A DNA stretch of 64,000 nt. Source: Ochotona curzoniae (taxonomy: Eukaryota; Chordata; Mammalia; Lagomorpha; Ochotonidae). Position numbers and translations under genes: made by a program. Under the pieces are notes generated by a model. It was not told where the DNA came from. It did no database searches and worked only from the letters and a program-made list of their open reading frames with translations. Location of the stretch: assembly GCF_017591425.1 (NCBI RefSeq), contig NW_024465665.1, forward strand, positions 1 through 64,000. Direction: 5' to 3'. This document shows, one piece after another, positions 7,002 to 21,013 of the stretch (positions are counted from its first letter, which is position 1; each line of letters opens with the position of its first letter).

Positions 7002-10000
7002 GGGGTGTCTAAGGTTGGCCAGTACTCATTGAAGGAAGAATGAGGAAGCAGGAACAGAATGGGAGGAAGAAGAGAGGTGCTACTCTGTGGACAACTTCTC
7101 AAAGCTGCTGCTGCAGCAGGTGGGTAGCTAAGTCCCAGCTGGAGAAACCTCAGCTTCATTTGGCTGTAGAGAATTTGGCAGAGCAGGAGATCCAGTGGCC
7201 TCGGGGTATTCTTGTGGCCATGGCTAAGGATGCAGGTGCCAAGCTGGCTTATGCACCGCCCTGGATGTGGGAGATATCACAGTGTCCCTTGTGATCCAGA
7301 AATGTCCCAAGTACAAAATAAGACCCTCGATGTTCATGGTTTCCTTTTATTCCTTTTCTTTCTTTTTAAGCATGTCTACTTCCCAACCCATCGTCTGAGC
7401 CAGCGTCGGACAGCAAACCTCACCAAGACAAGCTGGAGGTAAGTCCTGACAGTGTAATTTTACCCGTGTGGTGTGTGCGTGGGACAGAACGGACATGCCC
7501 CTGTAATTTGTTTTCTCCAGAAATCTGTTTCTTTTCTGAGTCGACACCTCTCAGGGAGTACACCAGTGTAGCAGGGGATTTGGTTTCCCCCTTTGGATTT
7601 ACACAGGAATATTTGGACGTAATGTTTTGAGAGTCTACCTTGCTGAGTTTTTCAGTTTGGTCCTCCGCCACATCTGGTGTCAGCTGCCCACTTGTTCTTT
7701 CCCTTCTCGGGCTAAGCGTGCTAGGTACTCTGCATTGGGGATCTCCTGGCCAGTGGCTGTGCGTTCTCTTTAGCCAGAATATTGCTGTGTTGTCCAAACC
7801 TGCTTTCTGTTCTTTGACCACACAGTTGCGATCGCTCAAACCCATCTGATGTTTCTCTGGACCACTTAGTCTGTATATTATGGGTTTCTTATGATTATGT
7901 CCCTAAATATTTGTGTCTAAATGTTGCATTTTTTGATTGTTAGTGATACCAGATTTATGTGATTTTGTTACAGACCTGCAGCTTCACTGTGCCAGCAGTT
8001 CCCTGCGAGGAGAAAAAAGAATTGTGTGATTTCCAGGGGACAACAGCCACGGCTCATCCAGCCAAAAGCCCAACTGTTCCACCGAATCCGTACCGGAGGG
8101 TAGGGCCTCCTCACGCTCGCCCCCCTGCAGGAGCTCCGCCAGCCAGCCCTGCTCAGAAATTTTTGCCCACGGGGGTTCCTGCCATATGGCCACCACCACC
8201 GCCTGCTGGAGGTATGTGATTTGGTTTGTCAGGGAATTTTGTTTTTCTCTTCCTTGCACACTACAAAGACGAAACACTAGTTTGTTCATGAAATAGATGC
8301 TCACTTGACCGTGGCTCATCTACTCATGAGAGAGAAAGCAAAAGCCCAAACTGACTCTAATGCCATGTGAGTGAAGCATGACTTTTCAGATTGGGAAGGG
8401 AGCCAGCCAACCATAGACAGCCTTCATGTGAATGGAAGCCCACTCGCTTCCTTTTGCCCTCTTACAGTAACACGGGCATTATTTCACACTATATCAGTTG
8501 ATAGAGAGCGGTTATGCTGGCTGCTACTGAAGATGATCCTAATTCCCATAGTCCACAAAAGGACTAGGTGAAATGGTCTTTCGTGAGTAGCTCCTGTGCG
8601 TTCCTAGTCTATTTACAACCTACTGATTGTAAGGCTGCTTTGATCATGTTTGGCCTCATAACTGCTGAATCTTTTGGCTTTGGTGGGTAACTTGGGATAA
8701 GAAACAAACAGACAGACAGCTGTGGGGTGGGTGGCGCTGGGGGAAATGGATTGCTTGACTCTTCTCCCCCACCATTCACAAAGACACAGGTGACTGCAGA
8801 ATGAGTGGTCGTGTAAGAAATGCTGGGCAGAGCCCATGAACTGTCTTGTCTGATATCAAGACAAGTGCTTTGGAAATGGAAGGCCAAGGAAAATGAGTTT
8901 TGTCGGAGGGGGGCATGCGGGGAGGATATTTTCAGATACACGTTTGGATGCAGCCAAGTGTTTGCCCACCTTTCAGCCAGTCCTGCTTGCATCTGGCTAA
9001 GATGTCCCGAGCCAAACTACTGTTTTCCCATCACTCATTTCCTTCCACAGCCTCGTGGCGCTGTCTGAAGTTGGGCAATGTAGGTATGTGGGTTTCCGTG
9101 GTGAGTGGACAACAGGAAGAACTTGTGAAAGTCAACACAAAGTTTGAGAAGAGATTCGCTCAGGAAAGGCTGTGTATTGGCGTGGGAAGCATAAGGTTAT
9201 CAGGTGGCAATATTGGGTTTCTCTGGTGTTGTTGTCGGGTTGTACGATTTAACGGACAAGCATTATGACAGTGAGCGTGAGGGTCAGAGGTGATCTTGGA
9301 CGCTTGGATCTGTGTGCACATGGCTGCGATGGCATGGCTTAAGAGGTGATGGCATCTCAGTGGGCACGTTGACACCCTGTATCGTTGGACACGCCATGGA
9401 ATCTTTGCTCAGGAAGCCGGGGTTTTGGTAAGGTTTATTTTTCTGTACCTGAAAGGCAGGGCTACAGGCAGGAGGCACCAGGGGTGTGTGGGCTGCATGT
9501 TGGGTCTCTGGATTCTTGTGTTTGTTTGTTTTCTGGAGAGTAGTTGATGTTTAGGGGAGAGGTAGCAGAGTCACACAGAGCAAAACGTGACAAGAGAGCT
9601 TGCGTCCTCTGCCCGACTCCACAAAAGCCACAGCCCAAATCCGGGTCGTTCTGATGCTGGGAGCCAGGAGTATAGTGGGAGTTTGCCGTGTGTCTGCAGG
9701 GTGCGATGGCCTTGGACCCGCCTCTGCTGGTTTTCCTGGCTTGGAGCCAGCGAGCGGGATTAGAAAACAGAGCAGCAGCCAGTGCTCCCCATGGTGGCCA
9801 TTAGTATGTTGGTGAAGACTGCACTTAATGGATATGAAGCATCTGATACCTTGTGCATTCCAAATGTGCCAGCTCACAGTCTTCACCATTCAGTGACCAC
9901 ATAGCGAGTGTAGGTGCGTTTCAGGAGGATGGATGTTGTCAGGTGTTGAGGAGCAACCTTGCTTCCATGTCACGGATGGAAGGCCAGGCACTATGAAGCC

Positions 10001-10504
10001 GGCAGTATGTTGAAGGAGATGATCAGGTTGAAATGTTGAGGTTCCAGTTGTCCTAGATGTGGGCTGTTGTGAGTGAGTGAGTGAGTGTGTGTGTTTTCGC
10101 AGGGTGGGGAGTTTGAGGGCTCTTAGTTTTCCACCTCTTCTAGCTGTCCAAGGGGCTCAGGTGTAGGTAAAGGTATGTGTGAGGCTCAGATTGATGTAGG
10201 CTTGGCGTGGTGTCAGTCAAGTACGAAATGGAAATGACTTGTAGGACAAGGATGTTGGCAAGTGTCCGAACTGATGGATCGTGGAGTCTGGTGAATCGGG
10301 AGAGGAGTGAGCCAGTGAGGATGCTGAGAGGTCGGGGAACTAACCCTTAGGTCCGAGCCCCAAGCGAGCTGCAGTGTGAGTGACTAGGCGAGAAGGCAAG
10401 GGAAGGGTCAAAGAGTTGTATTCCCAGGAGGGAGGTCTGAATGGATGTCCTCGGACCCTGAGCATTTCCCGATGGTAGAGTCCAGGAACACGTATTGCCC
10501 AGCG
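7002..10504 (+). repeat. Repeat unit 3 (3,503 bp)
   Basis: Predicted exons: A 7371-7438, B 7974-8211, C 9051-9083. Haplotype s1-s7: T G C G G C C. It has the G variant in the exon B acceptor tract, as do units 6 and 12, and one private change, A to C at 9223, between exon C and the next unit. Confidence 0.98.
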
Positions 10505-13500
10505 GGGGTGTCTAAGGTTGGCCAGTACTCATTGAAGGAAGAATGAGGAAGCAGGAACAGAATGGGAGGAAGAAGAGAGGTGCTACTCTGTGGACAACTT
10601 CTCAAAGCTGCTGCTGCAGCAGGTGGGTAGCTAAGTCCCAGCTGGAGAAACCTCAGCTTCATTTGGCTGTAGAGAATTTGGCAGAGCAGGAGATCCAGTG
10701 GCCTCGGGGTATTCTTGTGGCCATGGCTAAGGATGCAGGTGCCAAGCTGGCTTATGCACCGCCCTGGATGTGGGAGATATCACAGTGTCCCTTGTGATCC
10801 AGAAATGTCCCAAGTACAAAATAAGACCCTCGATGTTCATGGTTTCCTTTTATTCCTTTTCTTTCTTTTTAAGCATGTCTACTTCCCAACCCATCGTCTG
10901 AGCCAGCGTCGGACAGCAAACCTCACCAAGACAAGCTGGAGGTAAGTCCTGACAGTGTAATTTTACCCGTGTGGTGTGTGCGTGGGACAGAACGGACATG
11001 CCCCTGTAATTTGTTTTCTCCAGAAATCTGTTTCTTTTCTGAGTCGACACCTCTCAGGGAGTACACCAGTGTAGCAGGGGATTTGGTTTCCCCCTTTGGA
11101 TTTACACAGGAATATTTGGACGTAATGTTTTGAGAGTCTACCTTGCTGAGTTTTTCAGTTTGGTCCTCCGCCACATCTGGAGTCAGCTGCCCACTTGTTC
11201 TTTCCCTTCTCGGGCTAAGCGTGCTAGGTACTCTGCATTGGGGATCTCCTGGCCAGTGGCTGTGCGTTCTCTTTAGCCAGAATATTGCTGTGTTGTCCAA
11301 ACCTGCTTTCTGTTCTTTGACCACACAGTTGCGATCGCTCAAACCCATCTGATGTTTCTCTGGACCACTTAGTCTGTATATTATGGGTTTCTTATGATTA
11401 TGTCCCTAAATATTTGTGTCTAAATGTTGCATTTTTTGATTGTTAGTGATACCAGATTTATGTTATTTTGTTACAGACCTGCAGCTTCACTGTGCCAGCA
11501 GTTCCCTGCGAGGAGAAAAAAGAATTGTGTGATTTCCAGGGGACAACAGCCACGGCTCATCCAGCCAAAAGCCCAACTGTTCCACCGAATCCGTACCGGA
11601 GGGTAGGGCCTCCTCACGCTCGCCCCCCTGCAGGAGCTCCGCCAGCCAGCCCTGCTCACAAATTTTTGCCCACGGGGGTTCCTGCCATATGGCCACCACC
11701 ACCGCCTGCTGGAGGTATGTGATTTGGTTTGTCAGGGAATTTTGTTTTTCTCTTCCTTGCACACTACAAAGACGAAACACTAGTTTGTTCATGAAATAGA
11801 TGCTCACTTGACCGTGGCTCATCTACTCATGAGAGAGAAAGCAAAAGCCCAAACTGACTCTAATGCCATGTGAGTGAAGCATGACTTTTCAGATTGGGAA
11901 GGGAGCCAGCCAACCATAGACAGCCTTCATGTGAATGGAAGCCCACTCGCTTCCTTTTGCCCTCTTACAGTAACACGGGCATTATTTCACACTATATCAG
12001 TTGATAGAGAGCGGTTATGCTGGCTGCTACTGAAGATGATCCTAATTCCCATAGTCCACAAAAGGACTAGGTGAAATGGTCTTTCGTGAGTAGCTCCTGT
12101 GCGTTCCTAGTCTATTTACAACCTACTGATTGTAAGGCTGCTTTGATCATGTTTGGCCTCATAACTGCTGAATCTTTTGGCTTTGGTGGGTAACTTGGGA
12201 TAAGAAACAAACAGACAGACAGCTGTGGGGTGGGTGGCGCTGGGGGAAATGGATTGCTTGACTCTTCTCCCCCACCATTCACAAAGACACAGGTGACTGC
12301 AGAATGAGTGGTCGTGTAAGAAATGCTGGGCAGAGCCCATGAACTGTCTTGTCTGATATCAAGACAAGTGCTTTGGAAATGGAAGGCCAAGGAAAATGAG
12401 TTTTGTCGGAGGGGGGCATGCGGGGAGGATATTTTCAGATACACGTTTGGATGCAGCCAAGTGTTTGCCCACCTTTCAGCCAGTCCTGCTTGCATCTGGC
12501 TAAGATGTCCCGAGCCAAACTACTGTTTTCCCATCACTCATTTCCTTCCACAGCCTCGTGGCGCTGTCTGAAGTTGGGCAATGTAGGTATGTGGGTTTCC
12601 GTGGTGAGTGGACAACAGGAAGAACTTGTGAAAGTCAACACAAAGTTTGAGAAGAGATTCGCTCAGGAAAGGCTGTGTATTGGCGTGGGAAGCATAAGGT
12701 TATCAGGTGGCAATATTGGGTTTCTATGGTGTTGTTGTCGGGTTGTACGATTTAACGGACAAGCATTATGACAGTGAGCGTGAGGGTCAGAGGTGATCTT
12801 GGACGCTTGGATCTGTGTGCACATGGCTGCGATGGCATGGCTTAAGAGGTGATGGCATCGCAGTGGGCACGTTGACACCCTGTATCGTTGGACACGCCAT
12901 GGAATCTTTGTTCAGGAAGCCGGGGTTTTGGTAAGGTTTATTTTTCTGTACCTGAAAGGCAGGGCTACAGGGAGGAGGCACTAGGGGTGTGTGGGCTGCA
13001 TGTTGGGTCTCTGGATTCTTCTGTTTGTTTGTTTTCTGGAGAGTAGTTGATGTTTAGGGGAGAGGTAGCAGAGTCACACAGAGCAAAACGTGACAAGAGA
13101 GCTTGCGTCCTCTGCCCGACTCCACAAAAGCCACAGCCCAAATCCGGGTCGTTCTGATGCTGGGAGCCAGGAGTATAGTGGGAGTTTGCCGTGTGTCTGC
13201 AGGGTGCGATGGCCTTGGACCCGCCTCTGCTGGTTTTCCTGGCTTGGAGCCAGCGAGCGGGATTAGAAAACAGAGCAGCAGCCAGTGCTCCCCATGGTGG
13301 CCATTAGTATGTTGGTGAAGACTGCACTTAATGGATATGAAGCATCTGATACCTTGTGCATTCCAAATGTGCCAGCTCACAGTCTTCACCATTCAGTGAC
13401 CACATAGCGAGTGTAGGTGCGTTTCAGGAGGATGGATGTTGTCAGGTGTTGAGGAGCAACCTTGCTTCCATGTCACGGATGGAAGGCCAGGCACTATGAA

Positions 13501-14007
13501 GCCGGCAGTATGTTGAAGGAGATGATCAGGTTGAAATGTTGAGGTTCCAGTTGTCCTAGATGTGGGCTGTTGTGAGTGAGTGAGTGAGTGTGTGTGTTTT
13601 CGCAGGGTGGGGAGTTTGAGGGCTCTTAGTTTTCCACCTCTTCTAGCTGTCCAAGGGGCTCAGGTGTAGGTAAAGGTATGTGTGAGGCTCAGATTGATGT
13701 AGGCTTGGCGTGGTGTCAGTCAAGTACGAAATGGAAATGACTTGTAGGACAAGGATGTTGGCAAGTGTCCGAACTGATGGATCGTGGAGTCTGGTGAATC
13801 GGGAGAGGAGTGAGCCAGTGAGGATGCTGAGAGGTCGGGGAACTAACCCTTAGGTCCGAGCCCCAAGCGAGCTGCAGTGTGAGTGACTAGGCGAGAAGGC
13901 AAGGGAAGGGTCAAAGAGTTGTATTCCCAGGAGGGAGGTCTGAATGGATGTCCTCGGACCCTGAGCATTTCCCGATGGTAGAGTCCAGGAACACGTATTG
14001 CCCAGCG
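10505..14007 (+). repeat. Repeat unit 4 (3,503 bp, with clustered private variants)
   Basis: Predicted exons: A 10874-10941, B 11477-11714, C 12554-12586. Haplotype s1-s7: A T C C G C C (exon B codes His at s4). Five private substitutions cluster at 12860, 12911, 12972, 12982 and 13021. The rest of the unit looks standard. Confidence 0.98.
12860..13021 (+). other. Cluster of five private substitutions in unit 4
   Basis: Positions 12860 (G for T), 12911 (T for C), 12972 (G for C), 12982 (T for C) and 13021 (C for G) differ from all other units. No other private change was seen in this unit. The clustering is the expected footprint of a short conversion tract from a copy outside the window. 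Confidence 0.85.
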
Positions 14008-17000
14008 GGGGTGTCTAAGGTTGGCCAGTACTCATTGAAGGAAGAATGAGGAAGCAGGAACAGAATGGGAGGAAGAAGAGAGGTGCTACTCTGTGGACAA
14101 CTTCTCAAAGCTGCTGCTGCAGCAGGTGGGTAGCTAAGTCCCAGCTGGAGAAACCTCAGCTTCATTTGGCTGTAGAGAATTTGGCAGAGCAGGAGATCCA
14201 GTGGCCTCGGGGTATTCTTGTGGCCATGGCTAAGGATGCAGGTGCCAAGCTGGCTTATGCACCGCCCTGGATGTGGGAGATATCACAGTGTCCCTTGTGA
14301 TCCAGAAATGTCCCAAGTACAAAATAAGACCCTCGATGTTCATGGTTTCCTTTTATTCCTTTTCTTTCTTTTTAAGCATGTCTACTTCCCAACCCATCGT
14401 CTGAGCCAGCGTCGGACAGCAAACCTCACCAAGACAAGCTGGAGGTAAGTCCTGACAGTGTAATTTTACCCGTGTGGTGTGTGCGTGGGACAGAACGGAC
14501 ATGCCCCTGTAATTTGTTTTCTCCAGAAATCTGTTTCTTTTCTGAGTCGACACCTCTCAGGGAGTACACCAGTGTAGCAGGGGATTTGGTTTCCCCCTTT
14601 GGATTTACACAGGAATATTTGGACGTAATGTTTTGAGAGTCTACCTTGCTGAGTTTTTCAGTTTGGTCCTCCGCCACATCTGGAGTCAGCTGCCCACTTG
14701 TTCTTTCCCTTCTCGGGCTAAGCGTGCTAGGTACTCTGCATTGGGGATCTCCTGGCCAGTGGCTGTGCGTTCTCTTTAGCCAGAATATTGCTGTGTTGTC
14801 CAAACCTGCTTTCTGTTCTTTGACCACACAGTTGCGATCGCTCAAACCCATCTGATGTTTCTCTGGACCACTTAGTCTGTATATTATGGGTTTCTTATGA
14901 TTATGTCCCTAAATATTTGTGTCTAAATGTTGCATTTTTTGATTGTTAGTGATACCAGATTTATGTTATTTTGTTACAGACCTGCAGCTTCACTGTGCCA
15001 GCAGTTCCCTGCGAGGAGAAAAAAGAATTGTGTGATTTCCAGGGGACAACAGCTACGGCTCATCCAGCCAAAAGCCCAACTGTTCCACCGAATCCGTACC
15101 GGAGGGTAGGGCCTCCTCACGCTCGCCCCCCTGCAGGAGCTCCGCCAGCCAGCCCTGCTCAGAAATTTTTGCCCACGGGGGTTCCTGCCATATGGCCACC
15201 ACCACCGCCTGCTGGAGGTATGTGATTTGGTTTGTCAGGGAATTTTGTTTTTCTCTTCCTTGCACACTACAAAGACGAAACACTAGTTTGTTCATGAAAT
15301 AGATGCTCACTTGACCGTGGCTCATCTACTCATGAGAGAGAAAGCAAAAGCCCAAACTGACTCTAATGCCATGTGAGTGAAGCATGACTTTTCAGATTGG
15401 GAAGGGAGCCAGCCAACCATAGACAGCCTTCATGTGAATGGAAGCCCACTCGCTTCCTTTTGCCCTCTTACAGTAACACGGGCATTATTTCACACTATAT
15501 CAGTTGATAGAGAGCGGTTATGCTGGCTGCTACTGAAGATGATCCTAATTCCCATAGTCCACAAAAGGACTAGGTGAAATGGTCTTTCGTGAGTAGCTCC
15601 TGTGCGTTCCTAGTCTATTTACAACCTACTGATTGTAAGGCTGCTTTGATCATGTTTGGCCTCATAACTGCTGAATCTTTTGGCTTTGGTGGGTAACTTG
15701 GGATAAGAAACAAACAGACAGACAGCTGTGGGGTGGGTGGCGCTGGGGGAAATGGATTGCTTGACTCTTCTCCCCCACCATTCACAAAGACACAGGTGAC
15801 TGCAGAATGAGTGGTCGTGTAAGAAATGCTGGGCAGAGCCCATGAACTGTCTTGTCTGATATCAAGACAAGTGCTTTGGAAATGGAAGGCCAAGGAAAAT
15901 GAGTTTTGTCGGAGGGGGGCATGCGGGGAGGATATTTTCAGATACACGTTTGGATGCAGCCAAGTGTTTGCCCACCTTTCAGCCAGTCCTGCTTGCATCT
16001 GGCTAAGATGTCCCGAGCCAAACTACTGTTTTCCCATCACTCATTTCCTTCCACAGCCTCGTGGCGCTGTCTGAAGTTGGGCAATGTAGGTATGTGGGTT
16101 TCCGTGGTGAGTGGACAACAGGAAGAACTTGTGAAAGTCAACACAAAGTTTGAGAAGAGATTCGCTCAGGAAAGGCTGTGTATTGGCGTGGGAAGCATAA
16201 GGTTATCAGGTGGCAATATTGGGTTTCTATGGTGTTGTTGTCGGGTTGTACGATTTAACGGACAAGCATTATGACAGTGAGCGTGAGGGTCAGAGGTGAT
16301 CTTGGACGCTTGGATCTGTGTGCACATGGCTGCGATGGCATGGCTTAAGAGGTGATGGCATCTCAGTGGGCACGTTGACACCCTGTATCGTTGGACACGC
16401 CATGGAATCTTTGCTCAGGAAGCCGGGGTTTTGGTAAGGTTTATTTTTCTGTACCTGAAAGGCAGGGCTACAGGCAGGAGGCACCAGGGGTGTGTGGGCT
16501 GCATGTTGGGTCTCTGGATTCTTGTGTTTGTTTGTTTTCTGGAGAGTAGTTGATGTTTAGGGGAGAGGTAGCAGAGTCACACAGAGCAAAACGTGACAAG
16601 AGAGCTTGCGTCCTCTGCCCGACTCCACAAAAGCCACAGCCCAAATCCGGGTCGTTCTGATGCTGGGAGCCAGGAGTATAGTGGGAGTTTGCCGTGTGTC
16701 TGCAGGGTGCGATGGCCTTGGACCCGCCTCTGCTGGTTTTCCTGGCTTGGAGCCAGCGAGCGGGATTAGAAAACAGAGCAGCAGCCAGTGCTCCCCATGG
16801 TGGCCATTAGTATGTTGGTGAAGACTGCACTTAATGGATATGAAGCATCTGATACCTTGTGCATTCCAAATGTGCCAGCTCACAGTCTTCACCATTCAGT
16901 GACCACATAGCGAGTGTAGGTGCGTTTCAGGAGGATGGATGTTGTCAGGTGTTGAGGAGCAACCTTGCTTCCATGTCACGGATGGAAGGCCAGGCACTAT

Positions 17001-17510
17001 GAAGCCGGCAGTATGTTGAAGGAGATGATCAGGTTGAAATGTTGAGGTTCCAGTTGTCCTAGATGTGGGCTGTTGTGAGTGAGTGAGTGAGTGTGTGTGT
17101 TTTCGCAGGGTGGGGAGTTTGAGGGCTCTTAGTTTTCCACCTCTTCTAGCTGTCCAAGGGGCTCAGGTGTAGGTAAAGGTATGTGTGAGGCTCAGATTGA
17201 TGTAGGCTTGGCGTGGTGTCAGTCAAGTACGAAATGGAAATGACTTGTAGGACAAGGATGTTGGCAAGTGTCCGAACTGATGGATCGTGGAGTCTGGTGA
17301 ATCGGGAGAGGAGTGAGCCAGTGAGGATGCTGAGAGGTCGGGGAACTAACCCTTAGGTCCGAGCCCCAAGCGAGCTGCAGTGTGAGTGACTAGGCGAGAA
17401 GGCAAGGGAAGGGTCAAAGAGTTGTATTCCCAGGAGGGAGGTCTGAATGGATGTCCTCGGACCCTGAGCATTTCCCGATGGTAGAGTCCAGGAACACGTA
17501 TTGCCCAGCG
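14008..17510 (+). repeat. Repeat unit 5 (3,503 bp)
   Basis: Predicted exons: A 14377-14444, B 14980-15217, C 16057-16089. Haplotype s1-s7: A T T G G C C, the same as unit 13 at every site I scored. Confidence 0.98.
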
Positions 17511-20500
17511 GGGGTGTCTAAGGTTGGCCAGTACTCATTGAAGGAAGAATGAGGAAGCAGGAACAGAATGGGAGGAAGAAGAGAGGTGCTACTCTGTGGA
17601 CAACTTCTCAAAGCTGCTGCTGCAGCAGGTGGGTAGCTAAGTCCCAGCTGGAGAAACCTCAGCTTCATTTGGCTGTAGAGAATTTGGCAGAGCAGGAGAT
17701 CCAGTGGCCTCGGGGTATTCTTGTGGCCATGGCTAAGGATGCAGGTGCCAAGCTGGCTTATGCACCGCCCTGGATGTGGGAGATATCACAGTGTCCCTTG
17801 TGATCCAGAAATGTCCCAAGTACAAAATAAGACCCTCGATGTTCATGGTTTCCTTTTATTCCTTTTCTTTCTTTTTAAGCATGTCTACTTCCCAACCCAT
17901 CGTCTGAGCCAGCGTCGGACAGCAAACCTCACCAAGACAAGCTGGAGGTAAGTCCTGACAGTGTAATTTTACCCGTGTGGTGTGTGCGTGGGACAGAACG
18001 GACATGCCCCTGTAATTTGTTTTCTCCAGAAATCTGTTTCTTTTCTGAGTCGACACCTCTCAGGGAGTACACCAGTGTAGCAGGGGATTTGGTTTCCCCC
18101 TTTGGATTTACACAGGAATATTTGGACGTAATGTTTTGAGAGTCTACCTTGCTGAGTTTTTCAGTTTGGTCCTCCGCCACATCTGGTGTCAGCTGCCCAC
18201 TTGTTCTTTCCCTTCTCGGGCTAAGCGTGCTAGGTACTCTGCATTGGGGATCTCCTGGCCAGTGGCTGTGCGTTCTCTTTAGCCAGAATATTGCTGTGTT
18301 GTCCAAACCTGCTTTCTGTTCTTTGACCACACAGTTGCGATCGCTCAAACCCATCTGATGTTTCTCTGGACCACTTAGTCTGTATATTATGGGTTTCTTA
18401 TGATTATGTCCCTAAATATTTGTGTCTAAATGTTGCATTTTTTGATTGTTAGTGATACCAGATTTATGTGATTTTGTTACAGACCTGCAGCTTCACTGTG
18501 CCAGCAGTTCCCTGCGAGGAGAAAAAAGAATTGTGTGATTTCCAGGGGACAACAGCCACGGCTCATCCAGCCAAAAGCCCAACTGTTCCACCGAATCCGT
18601 ACCGGAGGGTAGGGCCTCCTCACGCTCGCCCCCCTGCAGGAGCTCCGCCAGCCAGCCCTGCTCACAAATTTTTGCCCACGGGGGTTCCTGCCATATGGCC
18701 ACCACCACCGCCTGCTGGAGGTATGTGATTTGGTTTGTCAGGGAATTTTGTTTTTCTCTTCCTTGCACACTACAAAGACGAAACACTAGTTTGTTCATGA
18801 AATAGATGCTCACTTGACCGTGGCTCATCTACTCATGAGAGAGAAAGCAAAAGCCCAAACTGACTCTAATGCCATGTGAGTGAAGCATGACTTTTCAGAT
18901 TGGGAAGGGAGCCAGCCAACCATAGACAGCCTTCATGTGAATGGAAGCCCACTCGCTTCCTTTTGCCCTCTTACAGTAACACGGGCATTATTTCACACTA
19001 TATCAGTTGATAGAGAGCGGTTATGCTGGCTGCTACTGAAGATGATCCTAATTCCCATAGTCCACAAAAGGACTAGGTGAAATGGTCTTTCGTGAGTAGC
19101 TCCTGTGCGTTCCTAGTCTATTTACAACCTACTGATTGTAAGGCTGCTTTGATCATGTTTGGCCTCATAACTGCTGAATCTTTTGGCTTTGGTGGGTAAC
19201 TTGGGATAAGAAACAAACAGACAGACAGCTGTGGGGTGGGTGGCGCTGGGGGAAATGGATTGCTTGACTCTTCTCCCCCACCATTCACAAAGACACAGGT
19301 GACTGCAGAATGAGTGGTCGTGTAAGAAATGCTGGGCAGAGCCCATGAACTGTCTTGTCTGATATCAAGACAAGTGCTTTGGAAATGGAAGGCCAAGGAA
19401 AATGAGTTTTGTCGGAGGGGGGCATGCGGGGAGGATATTTTCAGATACACGTTTGGATGCAGCCAAGTGTTTGCCCACCTTTCAGCCAGTCCTGCTTGCA
19501 TCTGGCTAAGATGTCCCGAGCCAAACTACTGTTTTCCCATCACTCATTTCCTTCCACAGCCTCGTGGCGCTGTCTGAAGTTGGGCAATGTAGGTATGTGG
19601 GTTTCCGTGGTGAGTGGACAACAGGAAGAACTTGTGAAAGTCAACACAAAGTTTGAGAAGAGATTCGCTCAGGAAAGGCTGTGTATTGGCGTGGGAAGCA
19701 TAAGGTTATCAGGTGGCAATATTGGGTTTCTATGGTGTTGTTGTCGGGTTGTACGATTTAACGGACAAGCATTATGACAGTGAGCGTGAGGGTCAGAGGT
19801 GATCTTGGACGCTTGGATCTGTGTGCACATGGCTGCGATGGCATGGCTTAAGAGGTGATGGCATCTCAGTGGGCACGTTGACACCCTGTATCGTTGGACA
19901 CGCCATGGAATCTTTGCTCAGGAAGCCGGGGTTTTGGTAAGGTTTATTTTTCTGTACCTGAAAGGCAGGGCTACAGGCAGGAGGCACCAGGGGTGTGTGG
20001 GCTGCATGTTGGGTCTCTGGATTCTTGTGTTTGTTTGTTTTCTGGAGAGTAGTTGATGTTTAGGGGAGAGGTAGCAGAGTCACACAGAGCAAAACGTGAC
20101 AAGAGAGCTTGCGTCCTCTGCCCGACTCCACAAAAGCCACAGCCCAAATCCGGGTCGTTCTGATGCTGGGAGCCAGGAGTATAGTGGGAGTTTGCCGTGT
20201 GTCTGCAGGGTGCGATGGCCTTGGACCCGCCTCTGCTGGTTTTCCTGGCTTGGAGCCAGCGAGCGGGATTAGAAAACAGAGCAGCAGCCAGTGCTCCCCA
20301 TGGTGGCCATTAGTATGTTGGTGAAGACTGCACTTAATGGATATGAAGCATCTGATACCTTGTGCATTCCAAATGTGCCAGCTCACAGTCTTCACCATTC
20401 AGTGACCACATAGCGAGTGTAGGTGCGTTTCAGGAGGATGGATGTTGTCAGGTGTTGAGGAGCAACCTTGCTTCCATGTCACGGATGGAAGGCCAGGCAC

Positions 20501-21013
20501 TATGAAGCCGGCAGTATGTTGAAGGAGATGATCAGGTTGAAATGTTGAGGTTCCAGTTGTCCTAGATGTGGGCTGTTGTGAGTGAGTGAGTGAGTGTGTG
20601 TGTTTTCGCAGGGTGGGGAGTTTGAGGGCTCTTAGTTTTCCACCTCTTCTAGCTGTCCAAGGGGCTCAGGTGTAGGTAAAGGTATGTGTGAGGCTCAGAT
20701 TGATGTAGGCTTGGCGTGGTGTCAGTCAAGTACGAAATGGAAATGACTTGTAGGACAAGGATGTTGGCAAGTGTCCGAACTGATGGATCGTGGAGTCTGG
20801 TGAATCGGGAGAGGAGTGAGCCAGTGAGGATGCTGAGAGGTCGGGGAACTAACCCTTAGGTCCGAGCCCCAAGCGAGCTGCAGTGTGAGTGACTAGGCGA
20901 GAAGGCAAGGGAAGGGTCAAAGAGTTGTATTCCCAGGAGGGAGGTCTGAATGGATGTCCTCGGACCCTGAGCATTTCCCGATGGTAGAGTCCAGGAACAC
21001 GTATTGCCCAGCG
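17511..21013 (+). repeat. Repeat unit 6 (3,503 bp)
   Basis: Predicted exons: A 17880-17947, B 18483-18720, C 19560-19592. Haplotype s1-s7: T G C C G C C. At scored sites it matches unit 12, which differs by one extra C. Confidence 0.98.
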
